Positions 35,039 through 43,960 of a stretch of 64,000 nucleotides of DNA are shown here, piece by piece; within the stretch, counting starts at the first letter, position 1; the number at the start of each line of letters is the position of its first letter. The position numbers were made by a program, and so were the translations under genes. The DNA is from Anaeromicropila populeti (GTDB lineage Bacteria; Bacillota; Clostridia; Lachnospirales; Lachnospiraceae): assembly GCF_900112775.1 (NCBI RefSeq), contig NZ_FOYZ01000001.1, positions 372,001 to 436,000 of the forward strand, written 5' to 3'. The notes beneath the pieces are model-generated. The model did no database searches, was not told the DNA's origin, and saw nothing but the letters and a program-made list of their open reading frames with translations.

Positions 35039-35944
35039 TTATTGAAATAACTCCACAATCTCTTCTACCGTTTCTTTTCCTTCTTTAATATTTAAAAACA
35101 TGTAGCAGTGGCAGAAATCCTTTTTAATGTGATATTCAATATCAACCCTGTCTTCCTCTGAACGTTTTTTCAAATGACGCACATATGGATATAGCACGTC
35201 TTCTTTACTGCCATAAATATAGGTCTTTGCCAAACCTTTAATATCCCCATACAAGGGACTTACCATATAATTCTTTCGATCTTTTATTGGTCCTGCCCAC
35301 CATTTCCCTATTTCAGGAAAAGCATCATATGCTAAAAGGAAATCTCTTTTCTCTATTTCTCGAATTAAATTGTAATCTTCTTTTTCCGCATCTGCCAAGC
35401 TAAGCATCGGAGATAATAGCACCAAACGCTTTGGCTGCATAATGTTTTTCGCTTTACAATATTGTGCAAAAGACAAGCTGATGCCTCCACCTGCGGAATC
35501 CCCAGCAAAAATAATTTTTTCAGGCAATATGGTTTCCAACATTTCTCTGTATATCACTTCCAGCATTTCCATTGTTTCCAGGCAATTATGCTCAGGCGCT
35601 AATGGATATCTTGGAATAACTGCCGTTGCACCTGTCTTTTCCAAAAAATTAGAGAGCTGCTTCCAATGTGTCTGTGTAATATCTAAAACGCAGCCTCCTC
35701 CATGGGTATATAAAATATACTTGTCGCTGTGTTTCACCTTAGGGCTCATATAATAATATGGGTATCCCTTATAATCCCGCACCTGCAAATCAAACATGTG
35801 CTTAATCTTTTCATTTGGCTCTGAATTTATACCTTTCCTCACACGTTTTATCTCGTGAACCAGTTCATCTCCTTTACTTCCAAACATCTCTCTGGTTCCC
35901 AGCCTTTTAAAAAATAACTTTAAAACTTCATAACTAATTCCCAT
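35039..35944 (-). CDS. Alpha/beta hydrolase (hormone-sensitive-lipase/acetyl-hydrolase type)
   Basis: A 301-residue alpha/beta hydrolase. The oxyanion motif is YTHGGGCVLD (about residue 78-87) and the nucleophile elbow is FAGDSAGGGISLSF (about 145-158). These are typical of the Abhydrolase_3 family, which cleaves short-chain esters such as acetyl groups. A late Asp and His complete the triad (DVLYPYV, FCHCYMF region). No signal peptide. The ATG at 35944 follows AGGAGG. It is monocistronic by layout, divergent from the topoisomerase genes. Substrate unknown. Confidence 0.83.
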   Translation of the reverse strand: MGISYEVLKLFFKRLGTREMFGSKGDELVHEIKRVRKGINSEPNEKIKHMFDLQVRDYKGYPYYYMSPKVKHSDKYILYTHGGGCVLDITQTHWKQLSNFLEKTGATAVIPRYPLAPEHNCLETMEMLEVIYREMLETILPEKIIFAGDSAGGGISLSFAQYCKAKNIMQPKRLVLLSPMLSLADAEKEDYNLIREIEKRDFLLAYDAFPEIGKWWAGPIKDRKNYMVSPLYGDIKGLAKTYIYGSKEDVLYPYVRHLKKRSEEDRVDIEYHIKKDFCHCYMFLNIKEGKETVEEIVELFQ

Positions 35945-35965
35945 ATGTATCCTCCTTATGTATTT

Positions 35966-35979
35966 TTAGCATGTGCTAA
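35966..35979 (-). promoter_or_regulatory. Palindrome in the hydrolase leader
   Basis: Perfect inverted repeat TTAGCA-TG-TGCTAA lying 22 bases before the hydrolase ATG, just upstream of its AGGAGG site. It could be an operator or a leader hairpin affecting translation. Confidence 0.4.
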
Positions 35980-36161
35980 TTTATTTAAGTAAATTTATAT
36001 CCTCATCAATTCTCTGATTTCTGTATTATGCATATTATTATTGTAACACAATTACAAACTTTTTCAACTTTTAATTGCAATTTTGCACTTTTTATACAAA
36101 ATTTATCTTTAAGAATGTAAATTTAAACATTAATGTTTTTATGGAATTTTGTTACATGCTA

Positions 36162-36170
36162 TGATATAAT
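36162..36170 (+). promoter_or_regulatory. Extended -10 promoter for parE
   Basis: TGATATAAT is a perfect extended -10 element, about 85 bases before the parE ATG. No good -35 is seen 17 bases upstream, which extended -10 promoters can tolerate. Confidence 0.6.
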
Positions 36171-36186
36171 ACCTAATTATTAGTTT

Positions 36187-36207
36187 CCCACACATGTGGG
36201 CTTTTTT
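36187..36207 (+). terminator. Promoter-proximal intrinsic terminator or attenuator before parE
   Basis: CCCACACATGTGGG followed by CTTTTTT forms a GC-rich hairpin with a T-run. It begins about 10 bases after the predicted start of transcription, so most transcripts might end here unless read-through is controlled. A role as terminator for something upstream on the plus strand is less likely, since no plus-strand gene precedes it. Confidence 0.65.
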
Positions 36208-36254
36208 ATGGTTATGACTATGTTACTGCCTTAAAAATATAAAGGAGTTATTAA

Positions 36255-38201
36255 ATGGATCAATATAATGGAAGTCAAATTGTTGTATTAGAAGGTTTAG
36301 AAGCAGTCCGCAAGCGCCCCGGCATGTACATTGGCAGCACAGGGCAGAGAGGGTTGCATCATTTAATATGGGAGATACTGGATAACGGGATTGATGAACA
36401 CCTTGCTGGCTTTTGTTCTGAAATTACCATTGTTATGCAAAAAGATGGCGGAATAACCATTGCGGATAATGGACGTGGCGTTCCCGTGGATCTCCATCCA
36501 GCAAAAAAAATTCCTACTGTCAGAGTTGTGTATACTATTTTACATGCGGGAGGCAAATTTGGTGGTTCTGTATATAAGGTTTCAGGTGGTCTTCACGGTG
36601 TCGGTGCCTCGGTTGTAAATGCTCTTTCTGAAAAAATGCTGGTAGAGGTAAAACGGAATGGAGAAGTTTATCGTGATGAATATGCAAATGGTGGACATCC
36701 TGTCACAGCTCTGGAAAACGGACTTCTTCCTGTTGTTGGAAAATGCAGAAAGTCTGACACTGGTACACGGGTAACATTTTACCCAGACCCCCTCATCTTT
36801 GAAACAGTTGAGTTTAAAGCAGATACCATTAAGAAAAAATTAAAAGAAATTGCTTTTTTAAATAAGAATTTAAAAATTGTTTTTATGGATGAAACCGCTG
36901 GCACTACTGATGTATATCAAGAGGAATTTGGAATCAAAAGCTTTGTAAAGTACATTAACCGGGATACAGATGTTTTGCATGATGAGGTTATATATGTAGA
37001 AGGAGCAAGTGGTGACATTGAAGTAGAACTTGCTTTTCAATATACAAGCAGCTACAGCGAACAGATTAATGCCTACTGCAACCGGATTAATGTTGTGGAC
37101 GGTGGTACTCTTGTTACTGGTTTTAAAATGGGATTGACAAGAGTCATGAACCAGTACGCCCGGGAACTGGGAATTTTAAAGGACAAGGCAGAAAATTTTG
37201 ACGGCAGGGATATTCGAAATGGTATTGTTGCCATTATTTCGATTAAGCATCCTGACCCTCAGTTTGAAGGACAAACGAAAACAAAGCTAGGTAATACAGA
37301 TGCTAAAAGTGCTGTAGATGATGTGTTCAGCACACAAATACAGCGCTATTTCGATAAAAATGTAGATGTGCTGAAGAAGATTCTGGAAAACTCCATGAAA
37401 TCCTATAATGCAAGAAAAGCCAGTGATAAGGCCCGTACTGCTGTACTAAAGCAGTTAAATGATGTGGACACCCGGAGCAAGCTTGCCTCCTGTTCTTCAA
37501 AAAAACCAGAGGAATGTGAAGTTTACATTGTGGAAGGGGATTCAGCCGGAGGCACTGTTAAGACGGCTCGAAACAGGAAAACACAAGCTGTTTTACCTTT
37601 ACGGGGCAAGATTTTAAATGTTGAAAAAGCCACACTGGAAAAAATTCTTATTAATAATGAAATTAAGTCAATGATTGCATCCTTTGGCTGCGGAATCGGT
37701 GATGAGTTTGATCTTAGTAAATTGAAATATGATAAAATTATTATTTTAACAGATGCCGATGTAGATGGGGCACACATTAGTACACTGCTTTTGACCTTTT
37801 TCTATCGGTTTATGCCTGAACTAATTCACGAAGGGAAAATTTACCGTGGATTGCCGCCTCTTTATAAAGTGGAATATGAAACTTTCTCTGAGGATGGCAA
37901 GAAAGGAAAAGGGAAAAAGAAAAAGTCGGAATACTTATTTAACGATTTTGAATTGGAGAAATTCAAAAAACGTCCTGGGAATAAAATATTACATGTGCAA
38001 CGTTACAAAGGTCTTGGTGAAATGGACGCTGAACAGCTTTGGGAAACCACCTTAAATCCAGATACAAGGGTTCTTGCACAAGTGACAGTTAGTGATACCG
38101 TAGAGGCTGATGACATCACAACCACCCTTATGAGCAGTAATGTTCCTCCCCGCCGTGCATTTATAATGGATGAAGCCAAATATGCAAATCTAGATATCTA
38201 G
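36255..38201 (+). CDS. parE: Type IIA topoisomerase ATPase subunit (ParE/GyrB type)
   Basis: A 648-residue GHKL ATPase/TOPRIM protein. ATPase motifs are ILDNGIDEHLAG (about residue 41-52) and VSGGLHGVGASVVNAL (about 112-127). TOPRIM motifs are EGDSAGGTVKTARNR (about 426-440) and DADVDGAHIS (about 502-511). The C-terminus has QRYKGLGEMDAEQLWETT. AAGGAG lies nine bases before ATG. Followed 64 bases on by the cleavage subunit gene. The pair forms an A2B2 enzyme. The topoisomerase IV call rests on its partner lacking a GyrA box and on position away from dnaA-like genes. Confidence 0.88.
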   Translation: MDQYNGSQIVVLEGLEAVRKRPGMYIGSTGQRGLHHLIWEILDNGIDEHLAGFCSEITIVMQKDGGITIADNGRGVPVDLHPAKKIPTVRVVYTILHAGGKFGGSVYKVSGGLHGVGASVVNALSEKMLVEVKRNGEVYRDEYANGGHPVTALENGLLPVVGKCRKSDTGTRVTFYPDPLIFETVEFKADTIKKKLKEIAFLNKNLKIVFMDETAGTTDVYQEEFGIKSFVKYINRDTDVLHDEVIYVEGASGDIEVELAFQYTSSYSEQINAYCNRINVVDGGTLVTGFKMGLTRVMNQYARELGILKDKAENFDGRDIRNGIVAIISIKHPDPQFEGQTKTKLGNTDAKSAVDDVFSTQIQRYFDKNVDVLKKILENSMKSYNARKASDKARTAVLKQLNDVDTRSKLASCSSKKPEECEVYIVEGDSAGGTVKTARNRKTQAVLPLRGKILNVEKATLEKILINNEIKSMIASFGCGIGDEFDLSKLKYDKIIILTDADVDGAHISTLLLTFFYRFMPELIHEGKIYRGLPPLYKVEYETFSEDGKKGKGKKKKSEYLFNDFELEKFKKRPGNKILHVQRYKGLGEMDAEQLWETTLNPDTRVLAQVTVSDTVEADDITTTLMSSNVPPRRAFIMDEAKYANLDI

Positions 38202-38265
38202 TTTAAGCACTTTAGGAGGAAAAAGGTTGACGAAAATGAAATTGTAGAAAGGAATACCATCTAAT

Positions 38266-40515
38266 ATGAGTAAAACTACTGAAAATATAATTCAACTGGA
38301 TTTTTCGGAGGAAATGCGGAATTCCTACAGGGATTATGCCATGAGCGTAATTATTGCACGTGCCCTTCCAGACGTAAGGGATGGCTTAAAACCCGTACAG
38401 CGGAGAATTTTATACGCGATGAAAGAGCTTTCCTTGTTTCCGGACAAACCACATCGAAAAAGTGCCCGTATCGTTGGTGATACCATGGGTAAATACCACC
38501 CTCACGGTGATACGTCTATCTATGATGCACTCGTTCATATGTCTGAAGATTATTCCCTTCCAATTCCTTTGGTAGACGGTCATGGGAATTTTGGTTCCAT
38601 AGATGGGGATGGTGCTGCTGCCATGCGTTACACCGAAGCACGCCTTTCTGCTGGTGCTATGACCATGCTTGATCATCTGGAAAAAGGTCTGGTAGAATTT
38701 GTACCTAACTTTGATGAAAGTGAGCGTGAACCCTCTGTACTTCCAGCTATGATTCCAAATCTTCTGATTAATGGGACAACTGGCATTGCAGTAGGTATGG
38801 CAACTAATATTCCACCGCACAATCCTGCCGAGGTAATCGATGGCGTAGTAGCCTATATGGATAATCCCTCCATCTCTCTTGATGAACTTATGAATTATAT
38901 TAAGGCACCAGATTTTCCTACTGGTGGAGCGATTATCAATGCAGACGATTTAAAAACTATTTACCAGTGTGGTGAAGGACGCATTAAAATTCGAGCAAAA
39001 GCAGAAATTGAAACTAGTGACAACGGCAGAAAAAATATTGTGATTACAGAAATACCATATACTGTTGCAGGGAATAAAACAAAGCTGGTTGAAAATCTAG
39101 TTTCTCTTATGAAAGATAAGGTTTTTGATGAAATCTATGATGTCCGGGATGAATCCTCGAAAGAAGGAATCCGGATTGTAATAGAAGTAAAGAAGGATCG
39201 CAATATTGAAAACCTAATGAATGGGTTATATAAAAAAACTGCCTTGGAAGATACGTACAGCATTAATTTGCTGGCAGTAAAAGAAAAACAGCCCATTGTA
39301 TTTCATCTAAAATCCTTAATTGAGGAGTTTGTTCAATTTCAGGAGGAATTATATACAAAGGAATATGAGCATTTACTTCACAAGGCAAATCAACGATTAG
39401 AAATTGTAAAGGGGTTAATCCGTGCTACAGATGTAATTGATTTGATTATTGAAGTACTAAGAGGCAGTTCTTCCATTAAGCAGGCAAAGGAATGTCTAAT
39501 CCACGGGGTTACTGCTGATATCCGTTTCAAATCAGAAGGTTCCAGAAAGGAAGCCTCTGCTTTTGATTTTAGTGAACGGCAGGCTGATGCTATATTGACC
39601 ATGCAATTAAGCAAATTAATTGGACTTGAAATTTTAAAGCTTCATGAAGAAAGTGATACTTTAATTGCAGATATAGAACATTACATGAAAGTTCTGGGAA
39701 GTAAAAAGGAACTGTACAAAGTAATAAAGAGCCGGCTGAAAACATATCGAAAGTTGTTTTTTAGAGAAAGAAAAACTCTTCTCATGAATACTGAATTGGC
39801 TGAATATATTGAGGAAGTAAAGGAAGAAGACTTATATATCCTAGTAGACCGTTTTGGCTATACTAAGTCTATTGACTCTGCCAGCTATGCACGTTTAAAT
39901 GAGGATACCTTAAAAGAGTTTACACACTCCGTATTTATGAAAAATACAGATAAGCTCTGCCTCTTTACTGCTCAGGGTAATATGTACCAGATTAAGGCAA
40001 TGCAAATTCCTAAATGTAAAATTCGTGACAAAGGAACACTAATTCACAATTTATGCAAGCTTGGTAAAGAAGATGTTTTAGTTTATCTATCCTTTGAGGC
40101 ATTGTTTGAATCCCAGCTTTTAATTACAACACGGCACGGCTATATAAAATTGGTATCTGGCGCGGAATACGAAACCAACCGCTCTGTAGTTGCTGCCACC
40201 AAATTAGAAGATGACGATTGTATGACAGGTATTACGATACTGTCTGGTGCACAGATGCTGTCGGGAAACATGAAAGTAATTCTGCTCACGGAGAAAGGGC
40301 TTTCTTTGGGATTTTCTCTGGATGAAGTAAGTGAATTAAAGAAAAACAGCCGAGGTGTCAAGGCAATTACTTTGGAACCTTCTGATTACGTCTGCTATAG
40401 TAATGCTTTACCATCTGACCAGGAAATTTTTACTTATCAGGACAAGGTATTGAAGGCAAAGAAGGTGAAACTGCGAAAGCGAGGTGCAAAAGGACAACGG
40501 GCTCAATTGGAGTAA
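38266..40515 (+). CDS. parC: Type IIA topoisomerase cleavage subunit (ParC type)
   Basis: A 749-residue protein. The winged-helix region contains the quinolone-determining segment [15 protein letters not shown], and the catalytic Tyr lies in [12 protein letters not shown] (about residue 126). The tower and coiled-coil follow, then a degenerate beta-pinwheel from about 500. No QRRGGRG GyrA box is present (only [10 protein letters not shown]), so decatenation by topoisomerase IV is more likely than supercoiling. The Ser of Escherichia coli ParC position 80 is Thr here. The stop is followed at 25 bases by the secreted protein gene, so the three plus-strand genes may share a transcript. Confidence 0.88.
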   Translation: MSKTTENIIQLDFSEEMRNSYRDYAMSVIIARALPDVRDGLKPVQRRILYAMKELSLFPDKPHRKSARIVGDTMGKYHPHGDTSIYDALVHMSEDYSLPIPLVDGHGNFGSIDGDGAAAMRYTEARLSAGAMTMLDHLEKGLVEFVPNFDESEREPSVLPAMIPNLLINGTTGIAVGMATNIPPHNPAEVIDGVVAYMDNPSISLDELMNYIKAPDFPTGGAIINADDLKTIYQCGEGRIKIRAKAEIETSDNGRKNIVITEIPYTVAGNKTKLVENLVSLMKDKVFDEIYDVRDESSKEGIRIVIEVKKDRNIENLMNGLYKKTALEDTYSINLLAVKEKQPIVFHLKSLIEEFVQFQEELYTKEYEHLLHKANQRLEIVKGLIRATDVIDLIIEVLRGSSSIKQAKECLIHGVTADIRFKSEGSRKEASAFDFSERQADAILTMQLSKLIGLEILKLHEESDTLIADIEHYMKVLGSKKELYKVIKSRLKTYRKLFFRERKTLLMNTELAEYIEEVKEEDLYILVDRFGYTKSIDSASYARLNEDTLKEFTHSVFMKNTDKLCLFTAQGNMYQIKAMQIPKCKIRDKGTLIHNLCKLGKEDVLVYLSFEALFESQLLITTRHGYIKLVSGAEYETNRSVVAATKLEDDDCMTGITILSGAQMLSGNMKVILLTEKGLSLGFSLDEVSELKKNSRGVKAITLEPSDYVCYSNALPSDQEIFTYQDKVLKAKKVKLRKRGAKGQRAQLE

Positions 40516-40540
40516 CTATATTTTAGGAAAGGATGATAGT

Positions 40541-42052
40541 ATGAAAAGAAAAATACTTTTGAATCTGATTTACCTGCCACTTTTTCTTTGTGTGCTTTTT
40601 TTATCAGATAGTATGGTATATGCCGCAGATACACAAACAATTCAGTTGAATCAGGAAATTTCAGACTCATTGACTACTAACAGTGATGAGAACTGGTATA
40701 CTTTTACTTTAGAAGAAAGTGGCGTTCTTTCTCTGGAATTTTTTCATGAGACTATAAATTCCGAAAGCTGGAGCATCACTTTATATGATAAAAATTCCCT
40801 GCCTGTTTTTTCATCCTACAATGATAAAACAAAGCTGGTTTCTCCTTCTTATGGACTTTCCGAGGGCAGTTATTCCATAAAAATAACTTGTCCTTATCAA
40901 TATTCCACATACACAAAACAGACTTACCATTTGAAGGTCAGCTTTACCATTACAGATACCTGGGAACAAGAAGGAAACAATGTTTCTTCTGATGCAAATG
41001 CCATAAAAGTGAATAAACTTTATTCAGGCAATTTGTATAACAACCAGGATGAGGACTGGTTTTCCTTTGCCCCATCAAAAAACGGCTGTTTTTCCTTTGA
41101 TTTTTTACATGAAGCAGCTGAGGCAGACAGCTGGAGTATTACTCTTTACGACTCTGCCATGTCGCCTATAAAATCCTTTTACAGCAGCGCTGCCACAGAC
41201 TCTACTTCCTGCTACGGAATTTCCAGCGGTACTTATTATGTGCATGTGACTTGTCCTTACAAATATACTACTTATACAAGCCAGACTTATTCTATTCGTG
41301 TAAACTTCAAGGTCTCTGCTGCTTATGAATCAGAATCAAATAATAGTTTTTCCACAGCTGATGTAATAAAAACAGGAAAAGCTTACACTGGAAATTTGTA
41401 TGTAAATAGTGATATTGATTATTATAAATTCACCGTTTCAGCAAATGGATCATTCTCATTTCAATTTTTAAATGCTTATGAGGATAGACACGCCTGGAAA
41501 ATTACTCTTTACAAAAAGGACAAAACACCTATTTTTAGTTATTATAATCGAAATACCGCACTGACTTCTACTAAAATTGGGTTAGCCAAAGGAACTTATT
41601 ACTTTTCCGTATGCTGTCCTTATCAATATACCACTTATTCAGATGCTTCTTACCAGATGAAATTCACTTTTAAGAAGTCAAGTTACTGGGAAAGCGAGGG
41701 AAACGGCAGTTTACGTACTGCTGATACCATTAAATTAACCAAAAGAACCTCCTCAGTAACCGGTTATATATATGGCAATTCTTCTTCTAATACCGATAAA
41801 GATTATTATACATTTATGGTTTCAAAGAAGGGCCAAACCACCATTACATTTTCACATAGTGTATCGGAAAATGTAACCTGGAAAATCTTAATTTATAACA
41901 AGAAGGGCAAAAAAATTACTGAACTGAACAACCAGACGAAAAGCAGCAGCAAAACCATAACCTTATCCCCTGGAACCTATTATGTAAAGGTAGTAACATC
42001 TTCTTCAACTTATTCCTGGACACCCTATAAGGTTTCTATAAAAACCAAGTAA
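40541..42052 (+). CDS. Secreted protein with four PPC-like repeats
   Basis: A 503-residue exported protein. The signal peptide (KRKILLNLIYLPLFLCVLFL) ends around MVYAADT. Then come four repeats of about 115-125 residues, each opening with a G-x-L/I-Y-x-N-x-D-x-D-W/Y-Y/F-x-F strand and closing with GTYY-x-V and a CPYxYTTY loop in the first three. These match the bacterial pre-peptidase C-terminal (PPC) beta-sandwich in character, but no peptidase domain is attached. ATG 40541 follows AGGAAAGG at eight bases; an upstream in-frame start at 40484 lies inside parC and is rejected. Role unknown: perhaps binding to surface polysaccharide or protein. Confidence 0.8.
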   Translation: MKRKILLNLIYLPLFLCVLFLSDSMVYAADTQTIQLNQEISDSLTTNSDENWYTFTLEESGVLSLEFFHETINSESWSITLYDKNSLPVFSSYNDKTKLVSPSYGLSEGSYSIKITCPYQYSTYTKQTYHLKVSFTITDTWEQEGNNVSSDANAIKVNKLYSGNLYNNQDEDWFSFAPSKNGCFSFDFLHEAAEADSWSITLYDSAMSPIKSFYSSAATDSTSCYGISSGTYYVHVTCPYKYTTYTSQTYSIRVNFKVSAAYESESNNSFSTADVIKTGKAYTGNLYVNSDIDYYKFTVSANGSFSFQFLNAYEDRHAWKITLYKKDKTPIFSYYNRNTALTSTKIGLAKGTYYFSVCCPYQYTTYSDASYQMKFTFKKSSYWESEGNGSLRTADTIKLTKRTSSVTGYIYGNSSSNTDKDYYTFMVSKKGQTTITFSHSVSENVTWKILIYNKKGKKITELNNQTKSSSKTITLSPGTYYVKVVTSSSTYSWTPYKVSIKTK

Positions 42053-42068
42053 AATACCTTTATTTCAT

Positions 42069-42100
42069 ATAAAAAGAGGCTCCCTCGAGCCTCTTTTTAT
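42069..42100. terminator. Bidirectional intrinsic terminator
   Basis: Perfect 13-base arms (ATAAAAAGAGGCT / AGCCTCTTTTTAT) with a six-base loop lie between the convergent PPC-repeat gene and DUF2752 gene. A and T runs on both sides allow termination in either direction. Confidence 0.92.
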
Positions 42101-42474
42101 ATGCCTATTATATTCCGGATAATGGTATACACAATTAAATAGAAAACCATAATCCATATAATAATATTCTGTGCAAAACTTATTTTCTTTTTCCCTGTTT
42201 TTATGTATCCATATAATACCCAAACCAAGAGAACAAAAAGAAATGGTAACAAAATGACTACTCCAATATTATAGTGAACCGCTTCTTTCGGTTTACCCTG
42301 TATAAAAGCCATCATCATTCTGGTACTTCCGCACCCCGGACACCTTTTCCCTGTTATTTCATAAAAAACGCAAGGGATGCTGATTCTTGTTAACTTAATA
42401 AAAAACGCATAGAGCAATCCAATTAAAGTAAGGATTCCTATTCTTTGCACCACTCGAAAAAATCGTTTTTTCAT
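42097..42474 (-). CDS. DUF2752 small membrane protein
   Basis: A 125-residue membrane protein with three hydrophobic segments (about 12-30, 68-90, 103-122). The DUF2752 hallmark IPCVFYEITGKRCPGCGSTRM lies at about 33-53 with the paired cysteines CPGC. The family function is unknown. It is transcribed with the DUF4234 gene 19 bases upstream; the two families often occur together in Firmicutes. Confidence 0.85.
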   Translation of the reverse strand: MKKRFFRVVQRIGILTLIGLLYAFFIKLTRISIPCVFYEITGKRCPGCGSTRMMMAFIQGKPKEAVHYNIGVVILLPFLFVLLVWVLYGYIKTGKKKISFAQNIIIWIMVFYLIVYTIIRNIIGI

Positions 42475-42493
42475 TTCTCTGATGTCATACTAA

Positions 42494-42832
42494 TTATGCT
42501 AATTTATTTAACTCGTTTTGAGCCAAGCAATATGAAATGATACTCAATCCAAAAATAGTAAGCACTAGATATAACACACCTGTATTAGCACTAGTCACTC
42601 CACGGCTTGCTTTTGCCATATCAATTCTATCGCCTAATTTATACATCCAGTAGATAGTATAAATTCCACAAGTAACGATTGATAATAAAATTAATAAACC
42701 GCCTGATACTCCTGTATCCTTTGATACTATCTGCGAATCGCTGTTTAAGCAGATCATCCAGTATAGTCCATAGATTCCACAAGTAATAAGTGTTAAAATA
42801 ATACATAGCGCAATGTTTCTTTGTGTAATCAT
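42494..42832 (-). CDS. DUF4234 small membrane protein
   Basis: A 112-residue membrane protein with three to four hydrophobic helices. Two internal copies of an IxTCGIYxxYW motif (about 14-25 and 53-64) mark DUF4234. It starts 19 bases before the DUF2752 gene and has its own strong promoter upstream. The function is unknown. Confidence 0.85.
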   Translation of the reverse strand: MITQRNIALCIILTLITCGIYGLYWMICLNSDSQIVSKDTGVSGGLLILLSIVTCGIYTIYWMYKLGDRIDMAKASRGVTSANTGVLYLVLTIFGLSIISYCLAQNELNKLA

Positions 42833-42879
42833 TTTTCACTGTCCCCTTTATATTTTTTTTATTATTTTTTTACTTTTTT

Positions 42880-42908
42880 ATAATAACTTATTTATGCTAT
42901 ACTGTCAA
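42880..42908 (-). promoter_or_regulatory. Promoter of the DUF4234-DUF2752 pair
   Basis: Minus-strand TTGACA (42903-42908), 17-base spacer, TATTAT (42880-42885), about 48 bases before the DUF4234 ATG. Confidence 0.78.
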
Positions 42909-42923
42909 TGATTTTCCATATTT

Positions 42924-43406
42924 CTAAAGAAACATTTCCCTACAAATTTTTTTACCCGACTTTGTTTTAAAAATCTTTTCAAATGCGATTTTAACAGCCT
43001 TTTCTTCTAACTGATCTTCATACATATTTACAAGAAAATCTGCTTCCACCAAAATCTGATAGTCCTGTCCTGTAATCTCGTTATAGGTATGGTGATGTCC
43101 TACTAAGTAACATACTCTATCAATTATCTTAGTGGAATATCCAACCCTTTCTAATAGCTGCCTGGCAGCTTCAGGACCCTCCTTTTCCTGAAGCTTTCCA
43201 TTGCAATTTCCGTATTTTTCTTCACAAAGCTTAATTCCGATATCATGTACCAGTGCTGCTGCCTCTAATTGCTCCAGCACATCAGAAGGCACTTCCTCCA
43301 GTTCCCCTATTAATTTAGAAAAACTATGTACCTTAATAAAATGCTGGATCCGCTTTGGATCTCCAGCATAATATTTTATCATCTCACTCATCAGTGTATT
43401 TATCAT
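42924..43406 (-). CDS. HD-domain protein
   Basis: A 160-residue HD-type metal-dependent phosphohydrolase domain. The motif AALVHDIGIKLCEEKYG (about 50-66) contains the HD pair, preceded by a metal His in FIKVHSFSK and followed by the metal-ligand pair VGHHHTY. Such small HD proteins hydrolyse nucleotides or related phosphates. It follows the cupin gene by 25 bases on the same strand. AGGGTGG lies seven bases before ATG 43406. Substrate unknown. Confidence 0.82.
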   Translation of the reverse strand: MINTLMSEMIKYYAGDPKRIQHFIKVHSFSKLIGELEEVPSDVLEQLEAAALVHDIGIKLCEEKYGNCNGKLQEKEGPEAARQLLERVGYSTKIIDRVCYLVGHHHTYNEITGQDYQILVEADFLVNMYEDQLEEKAVKIAFEKIFKTKSGKKICREMFL

Positions 43407-43431
43407 TCCATATCCACCCTTTCCTTCTCCA

Positions 43432-43764
43432 TTAAAACACTACAACCAACAGCATCTTAAATTTTTCTTCTGCATATACAGCATGTGGATGTCCTGCTGG
43501 CATTACGATACTTTGACCTTCCTCCAGCCTGAATTTTTTATCATCAATTGTAATCTCACCAACCCCATCCAGGCAAACTACAAAGGCATCTCCTTTTGAC
43601 TCATGGCTGCTGATCTCTTCTGTCTTATCAAATGCAAATAACGTCATACTCACATTAGAATTTTGAATTAAGGTCTTGCTCACTACTTGATTTTCCATAT
43701 ATGCTGCCTGCTCTTTCAGCACCAGTACCTCTGCTTTTGAAATATTTTTCATTATCTCTTTCAT
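43432..43764 (-). CDS. Cupin-domain protein
   Basis: A 110-residue single cupin. Motif 1 is reduced (ISSHESKGDAFVVCLDG) and motif 2 is complete (LEEGQSIVMPAGHPHAVYA). It is of the small YhcH/QdoI-like storage, sensing or isomerase type found in many anaerobes. ATG 43764 is chosen because GGAGG precedes it at six to seven bases. It is co-directional with the HD-domain gene and shares a promoter that neighbours a perfect palindrome. No specific substrate can be named. Confidence 0.85.
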   Translation of the reverse strand: MKEIMKNISKAEVLVLKEQAAYMENQVVSKTLIQNSNVSMTLFAFDKTEEISSHESKGDAFVVCLDGVGEITIDDKKFRLEEGQSIVMPAGHPHAVYAEEKFKMLLVVVF

Positions 43765-43785
43765 TTTGTGCCTCCTATCAAAAAT

Positions 43786-43813
43786 TTTATAAATAAAATA
43801 TAACAAATGTCAA
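43786..43813 (-). promoter_or_regulatory. Promoter of the cupin-HD pair
   Basis: Minus-strand TTGACA (43808-43813), 16-base spacer and TATAAA (43786-43791), about 22 bases before the cupin ATG. Confidence 0.7.
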
Positions 43814-43823
43814 TATGTTTTTC

Positions 43824-43839
43824 TGTAACGTATGTTACA
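43824..43839. promoter_or_regulatory. TGTAAC-N4-GTTACA palindrome
   Basis: Perfect inverted repeat between the divergent cupin and chemoreceptor promoters, 11 bases upstream of the cupin -35. Its form resembles Crp/Fnr-family operators, and the position suits an activator of the cupin pair. No matching regulator gene is visible in the window. Confidence 0.55.
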
Positions 43840-43886
43840 CAGAAGGTTTTTTCCATTTATTGTTCTACATTATTTGCATGATTATA

Positions 43887-43914
43887 TTGACTTATTCATG
43901 ACGGTAAATATAAT
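43887..43914 (+). promoter_or_regulatory. Promoter of the first chemoreceptor gene
   Basis: TTGACT (43887-43892), 16-base spacer, TATAAT (43909-43914), 46 bases before the ATG. It is a housekeeping rather than SigD promoter. Confidence 0.75.
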
Positions 43915-43960
43915 TAATTAGGTCACTAAACAAAAGAGGTTACTAGAGAGGAAAACTATT

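Larger units (their letters stand above)
35945..36254. other. Divergent intergenic region between the hydrolase and parE
   Basis: About 310 bases without a gene, very AT-rich. It holds a perfect inverted repeat TTAGCA-TG-TGCTAA (35966-35979) in the leader of the hydrolase gene, a plus-strand extended -10 promoter and a promoter-proximal terminator-like hairpin for parE. No small open frame with a ribosome site was found. Confidence 0.6.
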
